Shown here: positions 9,734-17,456 of the stretch, piece after piece
Layout of the letters: each line of letters begins with the position of its first letter
Numbering within the stretch: the first letter of the stretch is position 1
DNA from: Micromonospora sp045209745
GTDB taxonomy: Bacteria > Actinomycetota > Actinomycetes > Mycobacteriales > Micromonosporaceae
Direction of reading: 5' to 3'
Length of the DNA: 64,000 nt
NCBI RefSeq assembly: GCF_045209745.1
Contig: NZ_CP109273.1
Span: 5,890,001 to 5,954,000 of the forward strand
Made by a program: the position numbers and the translations under genes
Notes under the pieces: generated by a model
Told to the model about the DNA's origin: nothing
What the model saw: only the letters and a program-made list of their open reading frames with translations
Database searches by the model: none

Positions 9734-10715
9734 CGCGCACCGCCGTGCCCGTCCCGGCGACTGCCGGATCGTCCGGCCCGGGTGGCAGCCCGAATCGCTC
9801 CCGGAGGAACGCCGCCGCGCTCCCCTGCGCCCGCCGCCCGTCGGTGAAGGCGCCGGGCATGGCGAAGAAGCCGTGGATCATGCCCGGGTAGTGCGCCAGC
9901 CGGGTCGGTACGCCAGCCTCGCGCAGTCGCTCGGCGTAACGCTGCCCCTGCGCGCACAGCGGGTCCAGCTCGGCGGTGACCACCAGCGCCGGCGGTAACC
10001 CGGACAGGTCGTCGGCGCGCAGCGGCGAGGCCAGCGGGTCCCGGGCGTGCGCCGGGTCGGACAGGTAGTGCGTCCGGTACCAGGCCACCGAGCGGCGGTT
10101 GAACAACGTCGGATCGACGTCGTCGGCCGGGCCGGCCGGGTCGCCGCCCTGGTCGGTGTTCGGGTAGACCCGCAGCTGCGCGGCGAGCGCGGGCCCGCCC
10201 GCACGGCAGAGCAGGGTGACCGCGGCGGCGAGGTTGCCGCCAGCGCTGTCCCCGCCCACCGCCAGCCGGTCCGGGTCCACGCCCAGCCGGTCGGCCTGGC
10301 CGGCCACCCAGCGGGTGGCGGCGTGGCAGTCGTGCACCGCCGCCGGGAAGGGGTGCTCCGGGGCGAGGCGGTAGCCGACGGTGATCACCTGGCAGGGCAC
10401 GGCGTTGGCCAGTCGTCGGCAGATGTCGTCGGCGGTGTCGATGCTGCCGAGCGTCCACCCGCCGCCGAAGAAATACAGCAGGGTGGGCAGCCGGCCCGAC
10501 CCGGCCGGCCGGTACACCCGCAGCGGCAGTTCGCCGCCGGGGCCGGGGATCGTCTCCTCGCGTACCTCGGCCACCGGCTCGACCGCGCCGTTGCCGGCGC
10601 GGATCGCGGCCAGGTCCGCGGCGCGCGCCTCGATGAGGGTCTGCGCGTACAGCGGCGGGGTGCCGGCCGCGGCACGGGCCGCCCGGTACGCCGCGACCTC
10701 CGGGTGCAGGGCCAT
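9726..10715 (-). CDS. alpha/beta hydrolase, hormone-sensitive-lipase family
   Basis: This 329-residue cytoplasmic hydrolase has a GDSAGGN nucleophile elbow, Asp in TAELDPLC and His in PGMIHGFF. The oxyanion motif reads FGGGW rather than the usual HGGG. An N-terminal cap of about 75 residues precedes LPTLLYFFGGGW. It could hydrolyse an ester or release an amino acid from a carrier protein, as Bhp does in beta-hydroxytyrosine formation beside a P450; that parallel is inference. ATG 10715 lies 7 bp after the P450 remnant on the same strand, and the 3' end overlaps the HmO-like gene. Confidence 0.85.
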   Translation of the reverse strand: MALHPEVAAYRAARAAAGTPPLYAQTLIEARAADLAAIRAGNGAVEPVAEVREETIPGPGGELPLRVYRPAGSGRLPTLLYFFGGGWTLGSIDTADDICRRLANAVPCQVITVGYRLAPEHPFPAAVHDCHAATRWVAGQADRLGVDPDRLAVGGDSAGGNLAAAVTLLCRAGGPALAAQLRVYPNTDQGGDPAGPADDVDPTLFNRRSVAWYRTHYLSDPAHARDPLASPLRADDLSGLPPALVVTAELDPLCAQGQRYAERLREAGVPTRLAHYPGMIHGFFAMPGAFTDGRRAQGSAAAFLRERFGLPPGPDDPAVAGTGTAVRDG

Positions 10716-10722
10716 GTCGCTC

Positions 10723-11121
10723 CTATCCGCCGGTGCTGACCAGCAGCTTGTCGATGCCGCGCAGGAACAGGCTGCCGCTGTACGTCGGCGTTGCGGTGTA
10801 CGTCAGGTTGGGGAACCGGGCGAACAGCCGGGGTAGTGCGAGGCGTCCCTCCAACCGGGACACCGCCGCGCCGAGGCAGAAGTGCAGACCCACTCCGAAG
10901 GCCAGTGACGGGGGGCCGGGGCGGGTCGGGTCGAAGGTGTCCGGGGCCGGAAAGCGGGCCGGGTCCCGATTGGCCGCAGCGATCATGATCAGCACGTTGT
11001 CGTCCTTGGCGACCGGCACGCCGTCCAGCGTGGTGTCGGCCGGCGCGGCACGGGCCAGGAAATGCACCGGGCTCTCCAACCGCAGCACCTCGTCGACGCA
11101 GCCCTGTGCCAGTGCGGGGAA
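10723..11121 (-). pseudogene. cytochrome P450, C-terminal remnant
   Basis: Only the last third of a bacterial P450 is present. The K-helix EXXR appears as VDEVLRLESPVHF, followed by a meander region and the haem loop FGVGLHFCLGAAVSRLE with its cysteine. The oxygen-binding I-helix and about 270 N-terminal residues are absent. Homology begins abruptly near 11121; the upstream sequence is not P450-like and offers no good start. The gene is therefore non-functional as a P450. It precedes the hydrolase by 7 bp and probably once headed that cassette. Confidence 0.8.
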
Positions 11122-11125
11122 CCAT

Positions 11126-11497
11126 ACGACGCCCACAAGGCCATTGCTAGATGCAAATGGCTGGATCAGAACGAACGGCCAGCCGGATTGCCGACAGCCC
11201 GTTCGGCGGGAAGGATCGGGCGAGTGCGCCGGCAGAGCGTCACCGCAGGATGACGCCTCGTACAACCGTCGCGCGGCCTGAACCGGACGGCCGATGGCGC
11301 CCCGGTCATCGGGTGAGCCCGATGAGGGTGGCGAGTCGCGCCGCTGGCAATCTTGGACAGATTCCGTTGGCTCGGAACGGAAACGTGCCCTCGCCGCGCG
11401 AGGAGATCGTGCTCGTAGGACGAAATAGTGGCCTCCACCCGAGGGCGAGGCCACTACATCATGGATCGAGCGCGATCATCCAGGCAGGCGCGGACCG
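11126..11497. other. intergenic break region with a degraded palindrome
   Basis: No convincing gene is seen in these 372 bp. It separates the polyketide operon end from the P450 remnant. Bases 11349-11368 (AATCTTGGACAGATTCCGTT) match, with small changes, the left arm of the perfect palindrome at 35425-35469. The right arm here is eroded after GGAACGGAA. A locally AT-rich patch at 11140-11165 adjoins the P450 break. Confidence 0.55.
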
Positions 11498-11815
11498 TCA
11501 GGCCAGCGTCGGGGTCTGTGCGTGGATGTGGAAGCGCAGGGATCGGGCGTCGGTGAAGCACTCCCGCATCGGACGCACCAGGTCCCGGTGTTCCGGGCTG
11601 CGTTCCCAGCTCTCGAAGTCGGCCAGGCTCGCCCACTCGCTGGTGATCAACCACTGTTCCGGGTCGGTCGACGAGCGGCACACCTGGTCGACCATGTGCC
11701 CCGGCACCCCACCGGCAACCAGATGCCGCACCTCCTCGTACGCGGCGAGGAACTGCTCGGTGCGCGGCACCGGCACCCGCACCAGGAAGACAACCCGAGC
11801 CCGCTGCTCACTCAT
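11498..11815 (-). CDS. antibiotic biosynthesis monooxygenase (ABM) family protein
   Basis: This 105-residue single ferredoxin-like alpha/beta barrel domain contains RVVFLVRVPVPRTEQFLAAYE, QWLITSEWASLADFESW and SPEHRDLVRPM. In aromatic polyketide pathways, such proteins (ActVA-Orf6, TcmH, WhiE-OrfI type) oxidise the ring to a quinone without cofactor or assist cyclisation. The ATG overlaps the KS-beta stop by 4 bp (ATGA), so it is the last translationally coupled gene of the leftward operon. Confidence 0.82.
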   Translation of the reverse strand: MSEQRARVVFLVRVPVPRTEQFLAAYEEVRHLVAGGVPGHMVDQVCRSSTDPEQWLITSEWASLADFESWERSPEHRDLVRPMRECFTDARSLRFHIHAQTPTLA

Positions 11816-13068
11816 GGCGTCGCTCCCCTCATCGGCGCGGCCCCGCGCAGGACCAGAGCACTGTTGAACCCGTCGAAACCGCGCGCACACACCAGCGCGA
11901 GCCGGCTGCGCGGCCGGCGGTGCTCCCGCAGGAAGTCCAGCTCGCACCCGTCGGCCACCTCGTCCGGCCCCGCCGACGCCGGCAGCGTGTCGTGCGCGAA
12001 GGCGAGCAGCGCGGTGGCCACGTCCAGCGCGGACCCACCCTGGTACGCCCGCCCGGTCAGCGGCTTCTGCGTGGTCACCGGGGGCTGCCGGTCGGCGAAC
12101 ACGGCGCGCAGCGCCTCGGCCTCGCTGCGGTCGTAGCGGGGCACACCGAGCGCGTCAGGCAGCACCACGTCGATCCCGGCCGCCGCGACGCCCGCCCGGT
12201 CCAGGGCCAGCCGCATCGCCCGCGCGTACTGGGCCGGGTCGCCGGCACTGTCCGCCGTGGTGTGCGCGGCGTCGTGGGTGGAGCCCCACCCGCTCACCTC
12301 GCCGTAGACCCGGGCGCCCCGGGACAGGGCGTGCCCCAGCTCCTCCACCACGAACACCGCTCCCCCCTCGGCCGGCAGGTAGCCGCTGGCCGTGGCGTCG
12401 AACGGCCGGTACGCCCGCTCCGGATCGGCGACGTCGCTGAGCAGCCCGGAGCGCAGCTGACAGGCCAGCGCGTACGGGCTCAGCGGGCACTCGGTGGCCC
12501 CGGCGATCACGACCGGGGTGCCCCGCCGCACCGCGCGGGCGGCGTGCGCGAGGCTGTCCAACCCGCCGGCCGCCTCCGCCACCAGCACCCCGCTCGGGCC
12601 CTTGAACTGGTGGTGGATGGAGAGCTGCCCCACGCTGGCCGCGTAGAACCAGGCGATCGACTGGTACGCCCCGACCGTCCGTGACGACCCGCCCCAGAGC
12701 CGTTGCAGCTCCCGCTGGCCGAACAGGTTGCCGCCGGACGAGCTGGCCAGGGTCACCGCGTAGCCGTACGGGTCGGGGGCCCGGTCGGGCAGGCCGGCAT
12801 CGGCCAACGCCAGCCGGGTGGCGGCGAAGCCGAGGTGCGTCCACCGGTCGGTCTGCACCAACTGTCGGCTGTCGGCGTAGGAGTCGGCGGTGAAACCGGG
12901 CACCTCCCCGCCGTAACGGGTCGGGTAGTCGGACGGGTCGAACAGCGTGATCGGCCCGGTCCGGCGGGTGCCGGCCAGCACCGTGCGCCAGTGCGCGTCC
13001 GCGCCGATGCCGCTGGGCGCGACCACACCGATGCCGGTCACCACCGCGCGGGCGACCCCGGCGCTCAC
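11812..13068 (-). CDS. type II PKS ketosynthase beta subunit / chain-length factor
   Basis: This 418-residue KS-beta partners KS-alpha and sets polyketide chain length. It has the KS fold (ARAVVTGIGVVAPSG) and lacks the catalytic Cys and His residues, with QKPLTGRAYQGGSALDVA in place of the KS-alpha His motif. The residue at the Cys position is Ala166 (VAEAAGGLDS). Most chain-length factors have Gln there, thought to aid malonyl-ACP decarboxylation. GTG 13068 overlaps the KS-alpha stop (GTGA). A longer upstream reading would only overlap KS-alpha. Confidence 0.92.
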   Translation of the reverse strand: MSAGVARAVVTGIGVVAPSGIGADAHWRTVLAGTRRTGPITLFDPSDYPTRYGGEVPGFTADSYADSRQLVQTDRWTHLGFAATRLALADAGLPDRAPDPYGYAVTLASSSGGNLFGQRELQRLWGGSSRTVGAYQSIAWFYAASVGQLSIHHQFKGPSGVLVAEAAGGLDSLAHAARAVRRGTPVVIAGATECPLSPYALACQLRSGLLSDVADPERAYRPFDATASGYLPAEGGAVFVVEELGHALSRGARVYGEVSGWGSTHDAAHTTADSAGDPAQYARAMRLALDRAGVAAAGIDVVLPDALGVPRYDRSEAEALRAVFADRQPPVTTQKPLTGRAYQGGSALDVATALLAFAHDTLPASAGPDEVADGCELDFLREHRRPRSRLALVCARGFDGFNSALVLRGAAPMRGATP

Positions 13069-14339
13069 GCCGCCACCGCGCCGAGCATCCGCCGGAACAC
13101 CATCGCCGACTGGAAGCCACCGAACCCACTGCCCACCGAGAGGGCCACGTCCACCGGGACCTCCCGCGCCTCGTTCGGTACGTAGTCCAGGTCGCATTCC
13201 GGGTCCCGGGTGCTCCAGTTCGCCGTCGGTGGCACCACGCCGAACTCGATGGCCAGTGCGCACGCGGCCATCTCGATCGACCCGATCGCGCCGAGCGAGT
13301 GCCCGACCATCGACTTGATCGAGCTGATCGGCACCCCGTACGCGGCCTGGCCGAGCGCCCGCTTGAACGCGGCCGTCTCGTGCCGGTCGTTCTGCCGGGT
13401 GCCCGAGCCGTGTGCGCTGATGTAGGAGACCTGCTCGGGAAGGATCCGTCCCTGCTTGAGCGCGTCGGTGACGGCGAGGCTCATCTCCAGCCCGTCCGGG
13501 CGCAGCCCGGTCATGTGGAAGCCGTTGCTGCGGCTGGCGTAGCCGGCCACCTCGCAGTAGATGTGCGCCCCCCGCCGGCGGGCGTGCCCGGCCTCCTCCA
13601 ACACCAGCACCGCACCACCCTCGGCCAGCACGAACCCGTGCCGGTCCGCGTCGAACGGGCGGGAGGCGTGCGCCGGGTCGTCGTTGTCCGGGCTGGTCGC
13701 CTTGATCGCGTCGAACGAGGCGACGGTGACCGGTGAGATCGGTGAGTCGGCCGCACCGGCCAGCAACACGTCCGCCTCACCGTCCACGATCATCTGATGG
13801 GCGTAGCCGATGGCGTCGATGCCGGAGGTGCAACCGGTGGAGACCACCTGCGCCGGCCCGTGCAGCCCGTGCCGGCAGGCCACGTCGGCGGCGAGACTGC
13901 TGGGCACCAACGCCTGGTAGAGGTACGGGCCGCCGCGCGCCGGGTCGACCAGCCAGCGCCGGCCGTGCTCGCTGACGGTGACGTACTCCTGCTCCAGCGC
14001 CATCGTGCCGCCCACTGCGGTGCCCAGCACCACCCCGGCCCGGTCCCGCTCGGCGTCGGTGAGCACCAGCTGAGCGTCGGCGACGGCCTCGACGGAGCAG
14101 GCCAGCGCGAACTGCACGTAGCGGTCGGCCCGGCGTCGTTCGGCCTCGCTGAGCCCCGCGGCGATCGGGTCGAAGTCGCACTCGGCGGCGATCTGGGAGC
14201 GGAACGCCGACGGGTCGAAGAAGCTGATCCGCCGGGTGGCGGTCCGCCCCTCGGTGATGGTCTTCCAGAAGCGGTCCCGGCTGGCGCCGCCGGGGGCGAC
14301 CACCCCTACCCCGGTCACCACCGTGCGGCGCCCAGTCAT
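13065..14339 (-). CDS. type II PKS ketosynthase alpha subunit
   Basis: This 424-residue condensing enzyme extends the polyketide chain with malonyl-ACP. Cys170 is in VSTGCTSGIDA, His310 in SAHGSGTRQNDRHE and His347 in SMVGHSLGAIGS. All three active-site residues are intact, so the protein should be catalytic. The sequence around TSPDNDDPAHASRPFD is typical of aromatic PKS enzymes. Its ATG overlaps the cupin stop by 4 bp, and its stop overlaps the KS-beta start, which ensures matched expression of the heterodimer. Confidence 0.96.
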   Translation of the reverse strand: MTGRRTVVTGVGVVAPGGASRDRFWKTITEGRTATRRISFFDPSAFRSQIAAECDFDPIAAGLSEAERRRADRYVQFALACSVEAVADAQLVLTDAERDRAGVVLGTAVGGTMALEQEYVTVSEHGRRWLVDPARGGPYLYQALVPSSLAADVACRHGLHGPAQVVSTGCTSGIDAIGYAHQMIVDGEADVLLAGAADSPISPVTVASFDAIKATSPDNDDPAHASRPFDADRHGFVLAEGGAVLVLEEAGHARRRGAHIYCEVAGYASRSNGFHMTGLRPDGLEMSLAVTDALKQGRILPEQVSYISAHGSGTRQNDRHETAAFKRALGQAAYGVPISSIKSMVGHSLGAIGSIEMAACALAIEFGVVPPTANWSTRDPECDLDYVPNEAREVPVDVALSVGSGFGGFQSAMVFRRMLGAVAA

Positions 14340-14740
14340 GACCCGCCCCGCTGCTCGGCCAGCTCGGTGTCGACGTGTCCCAATTCGGGGCGGGGGGCGA
14401 GCGGGCCCAGGTGGAAGACCACCTCGGCCGGTTCGACGCCGGTGTTGCGCAGGCGGTGCCGCACGTTCACCGGCACGAACAGCGCCTCGCCGGCGGCCAG
14501 GAGCGTCGGCTGGTCGTCCAGGTCGACGGTGATCGCGCCGCGCACCACGTACAGGAACTCCTCGCTGTACGGGTGGTAGTGCTCGGCGATCCGCTCCCCC
14601 GGCGCGAGCGCGGCCACCCCGAGGAAGCCGGAGGTGCTGCCGACGGTGCGGGGGCCGAGCAGCACCCGCAGCTCACCGCCGCGCCGTCGGTCGGCGGGTA
14701 CGTCCCCGGCGGCGATCGGCCGGGTGCTCAGGTCACTCAT
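14336..14740 (-). CDS. cupin-domain polyketide cyclase/oxygenase
   Basis: This 134-residue single cupin barrel carries the metal-binding pattern HYHPYSEEFLYVVRG (His-x-His-x4-Glu) and a second motif with VNVRHRL. Cupins of this size accompany whiE spore-pigment and pentangular or resistomycin-type PKS clusters, where they act as late cyclases or oxygenases. It lies between the ACP-cyclase fusion (8-bp overlap) and KS-alpha (4-bp overlap), matching the whiE order cupin then KS-alpha. Confidence 0.85.
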   Translation of the reverse strand: MSDLSTRPIAAGDVPADRRRGGELRVLLGPRTVGSTSGFLGVAALAPGERIAEHYHPYSEEFLYVVRGAITVDLDDQPTLLAAGEALFVPVNVRHRLRNTGVEPAEVVFHLGPLAPRPELGHVDTELAEQRGGS

Positions 14741-15488
14741 CGTCGGCCTCCGTCTGCTCCTCGCTGGCCGCGGGGCGACCCTGGTCGGCGCGCTGCCAGG
14801 CGATCCGCTCCACCCGGTCCTTGATCACCGCGAGTTGGGTGACGCTGTTGGTGTTGATCCGCTCGGTCATCGCGGCGTTGTCGACCGGCGCGGTCGGCTT
14901 CATCGCGAAGTCCTGCGTCCAGGCCATCCGGGTGCCACCGGCCTCCTCGGTGTAGCGCCAGTGGATCCGCATGTACTCGAACGGCCCGGTCTCCACCCGG
15001 TACGCCCGGACCTGCCTGCTCACCGGGTCGGCGGTGCGCTCGCTGACCCAGCTCCAGGCCGTCCCGTTCTCGTCGGGGTGCATGGTGAGCCGGAACCGCA
15101 CGGTGTGCCCCTCGCGGTGCAGGATTTCCACCACGGCGTACTCGGTGAACAGCTCGGTCCAGTTCGCCACGTCGTTCGTGACCTCCCAGACCAGCGCCAG
15201 CGGCGCGTCGATGAGGACGCTGTTCTCGGTGTGCCCGGGCGGGTCGACGCGGCGGGTGACCAGGTCGGCCACCGCCGGGATGCTCAGGTGCCCGGCCTGC
15301 TCGGGGATGCTCACCTGCCACCGGTCGGCGACGACCGCGGAGAGCTCCAGCAGGGCGAGCGAGTCCATGCCCAGCTCCTCCAGCGACGCGGCGGGCGCCC
15401 GGGCCGCAGCGTCGGCGTCCAGCCCGCAGTGCGCCACCAGGATGTCGGTGATCTCGGCGGTCATCGGGCGACCATGGGTGACGGTCAT
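14733..15488 (-). CDS. acyl carrier protein fused to SRPBCC aromatase/cyclase
   Basis: This 251-residue protein joins two functions that are normally separate. Residues 1-85 are an ACP with the phosphopantetheine Ser43 in LEELGMDSLALLEL. From about residue 88 (NSVLIDAPLALVWEVTND) to about 235 it is a START/SRPBCC aromatase/cyclase of the TcmN N-terminal or WhiE-OrfVI type. The frame is continuous with no stop or start at the join. The tail is acidic. ATG 15488 follows AGGAGG by five bases and overlaps accC (ATGA). The ACP would hold the growing chain while the attached domain folds the first ring. Confidence 0.9.
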   Translation of the reverse strand: MTVTHGRPMTAEITDILVAHCGLDADAAARAPAASLEELGMDSLALLELSAVVADRWQVSIPEQAGHLSIPAVADLVTRRVDPPGHTENSVLIDAPLALVWEVTNDVANWTELFTEYAVVEILHREGHTVRFRLTMHPDENGTAWSWVSERTADPVSRQVRAYRVETGPFEYMRIHWRYTEEAGGTRMAWTQDFAMKPTAPVDNAAMTERINTNSVTQLAVIKDRVERIAWQRADQGRPAASEEQTEADDE

Positions 15489-16915
15489 CGGGTCCTCCTG
15501 TGGGTTGCGACGGGCTCCGCGGCGGACGCGGGGCGCGGTGCGGGGGTGGCCGTCGGCCGCTGCGCGGACGCGGCGAGCAGACGGTCGACCAGGCCGGTGG
15601 TGTAGCGGCCCTTGCGGAATGCGGCGTCGTCGAGCACCCGCCGGACGAACGGGATGGTGGTGTGCACGCCCGGCCCGGCGATGTCGAACTCGTCCAGGGC
15701 ACGTTCCAGCCGGTTGAGGGCCAGCTCCCGGTCGGGCGCCCAGACGATCACCTTGGCCAGCAGCGAGTCGTACCAGGGGCCGACCAGGTAGCCGGCGCTG
15801 GCGTGGGTGTCGACCCGGGTGAACGGGCCGCCGGGTGGGGTGAAGCGCTCCAACCGGCCGGGAGTCGGGGCAAAGCCTCGCCCGGGGTCCTCGGTGTTGA
15901 CCCGGCACTCCACCGCGACGCCGTGCAGGCGGATCTCCTCCTGCCGCCAGCGCAGCGGCACCCCCGCCGCGATGTGCAGTTGCTCGTGCACCAGGTCGAT
16001 CCCGGTGACCATCTCGGTGACCGGATGCTCCACCTGGATCCGACAGTTGATCTCCAGGAAGTGGAACTGTTCCTCGGCGTCGACCAGGAACTCCAGCGTG
16101 CCGGCGCCGACGAAGCCGACCTGAAGCGCACCCCGCAGCGCGGTCTCGGCGATGGTGTCGAGCACCGCGGCGGGCAGTGCCGGGGCGGGCGCCTCCTCGA
16201 CCAACTTCTGGTGCCGGCGTTGCACCGAGCAGTCCCGGGTTCCCAGGTGCACCCCGTTCCCGTTGGAGTCGCAGAGCACCTGCACCTCGACGTGCCGAGC
16301 CTCGGTGAGATAGCGCTCGACGTACACCCGGTCGTCGCCGAAGGCGGCCTGGGCGGCGGCGCGGGTTCGGGCGTACGCCCGGCGCAGCTCACCCGGGGTG
16401 CGCACCACGGTCATCCCCCGGCCGCCGCCCCCGGCGGCGGCCTTCACGATCACCGGGTAGCCGACGGCCTCGGCCACCTCGGCCGCCGCAGCGGCGGTCG
16501 GCACCGGCGCGACGCTGCCCGGCGACAGTGGCAGACCGGCGGCGCTCATCAGTGCCCGTGCCGAGGACTTGTCGGCCAGCGCGGCCATCACCGCCGGCGG
16601 CGGGCCGATGAAGATCAGCCCGTTGTCCGCGCAGATCTCGGCGAAGTCGGCGTCCTCGGAGAGGAAGCCGTAACCGGGGTGCACGGCCTGCGCGCCCACC
16701 TGCCGGGCCGCCTCCACGATGGCGGCGGCGTTGAGGTAGCTGCGCCGGCTCGACGCGGGCCCGATCCGCACGGCCTGGTCGGCGAGACGGACCGCCGCCG
16801 AGTCGGCGTCCGCGGCGGAGTAGACCACCGCCGTCCGCACGCCGAGCTCCTTGCAGGCGCGCAGCACCCGCAGCGCGATCTCGCCCCGGTTGGCGATCAG
16901 CACGGTCTCGAACAT
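15485..16915 (-). CDS. accC: acetyl/acyl-CoA carboxylase, biotin carboxylase subunit
   Basis: This 476-residue ATP-grasp enzyme carboxylates biotin on the carrier protein. Seen are VLIANRGEIALRV, HPGYGFLSE, the ATP loop KAAAGGGGRGM, GTRDCSVQRRHQK, the FLEINCRIQVEHPVTE active site and EDPGRGFAPTPG. The usual FLEMN(T/P)R reads FLEINCR here. ATG 16915 is used; a TTG two codons upstream is possible. The last 25 residues are Pro/Ala-rich. Its place inside the PKS operon suggests dedicated malonyl-CoA supply. Confidence 0.94.
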   Translation of the reverse strand: MFETVLIANRGEIALRVLRACKELGVRTAVVYSAADADSAAVRLADQAVRIGPASSRRSYLNAAAIVEAARQVGAQAVHPGYGFLSEDADFAEICADNGLIFIGPPPAVMAALADKSSARALMSAAGLPLSPGSVAPVPTAAAAAEVAEAVGYPVIVKAAAGGGGRGMTVVRTPGELRRAYARTRAAAQAAFGDDRVYVERYLTEARHVEVQVLCDSNGNGVHLGTRDCSVQRRHQKLVEEAPAPALPAAVLDTIAETALRGALQVGFVGAGTLEFLVDAEEQFHFLEINCRIQVEHPVTEMVTGIDLVHEQLHIAAGVPLRWRQEEIRLHGVAVECRVNTEDPGRGFAPTPGRLERFTPPGGPFTRVDTHASAGYLVGPWYDSLLAKVIVWAPDRELALNRLERALDEFDIAGPGVHTTIPFVRRVLDDAAFRKGRYTTGLVDRLLAASAQRPTATPAPRPASAAEPVATHRRTR

Positions 16916-16934
16916 GGTCAACCATCCCGCGCTG

Positions 16935-17456
16935 TCACGCCGGGTCCAGTTCGACCAGCGGCTGGTCGTACTCCACCGGCTGGCCGTCCTCGACGAGGAT
17001 CGCGACCACCCGACCGGCGCGGTCGGCGGTCACCTCGTTCATCAGCTTCATCGCCTCGACGATGGCGACCGGCTGGCCCGGGCGGACCAGGTCGCCCACC
17101 GCGACGAACGGCCTCGCGCCAGGCTCCGGCGCACGGTAGAAGGTGCCGACGATCGGTGCCCGCACCGCGGCGCGCCCGGGCACCGGCGGCCGGATCAGCG
17201 CCGCCGGTGAACCGGGTGCCGGCGGCGCCACCTCGGCCCGTGGCAGGGGTACGTCCGGCCGGCTCACCTCCTCGGGGTGCCACTCGACCTCGAGCACCGC
17301 CGGCCCGCTGCGCAGCCGGATCCGGCGCACCGGCCCGGCCAGCTCCGCGATCAGGTGCTGCGCCTGCCGGCGCAACCCAGCCAGCGCCTCCTCGCCGCCC
17401 ACCCCGGCGTCGTCGGGCGCGTCGACGGTCGACACCGCCCCGTCGCCGGCGGTCAC
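16935..17456 (-). CDS. accB: biotin carboxyl carrier protein
   Basis: This 173-residue carrier has the biotinyl-Lys motif EAMKLMNEV (Lys137) in a C-terminal biotinyl domain starting near VRAPIVGTFYRAPEPG. A Pro/Ala-rich linker lies at about 60-98. The N-terminal 50 residues resemble the helical part of AccB. GTG 17456 overlaps the accDA stop (GTGA). It would shuttle carboxybiotin from AccC to AccDA. Confidence 0.93.
   Translation of the reverse strand: MTAGDGAVSTVDAPDDAGVGGEEALAGLRRQAQHLIAELAGPVRRIRLRSGPAVLEVEWHPEEVSRPDVPLPRAEVAPPAPGSPAALIRPPVPGRAAVRAPIVGTFYRAPEPGARPFVAVGDLVRPGQPVAIVEAMKLMNEVTADRAGRVVAILVEDGQPVEYDQPLVELDPA

Noticed and set aside
7286..9847. 853-codon plus-strand frame across the oxidase and aminotransferase genes
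   Set aside because: It is antisense to conserved FMN and PLP enzymes, and no domain is recognisable.
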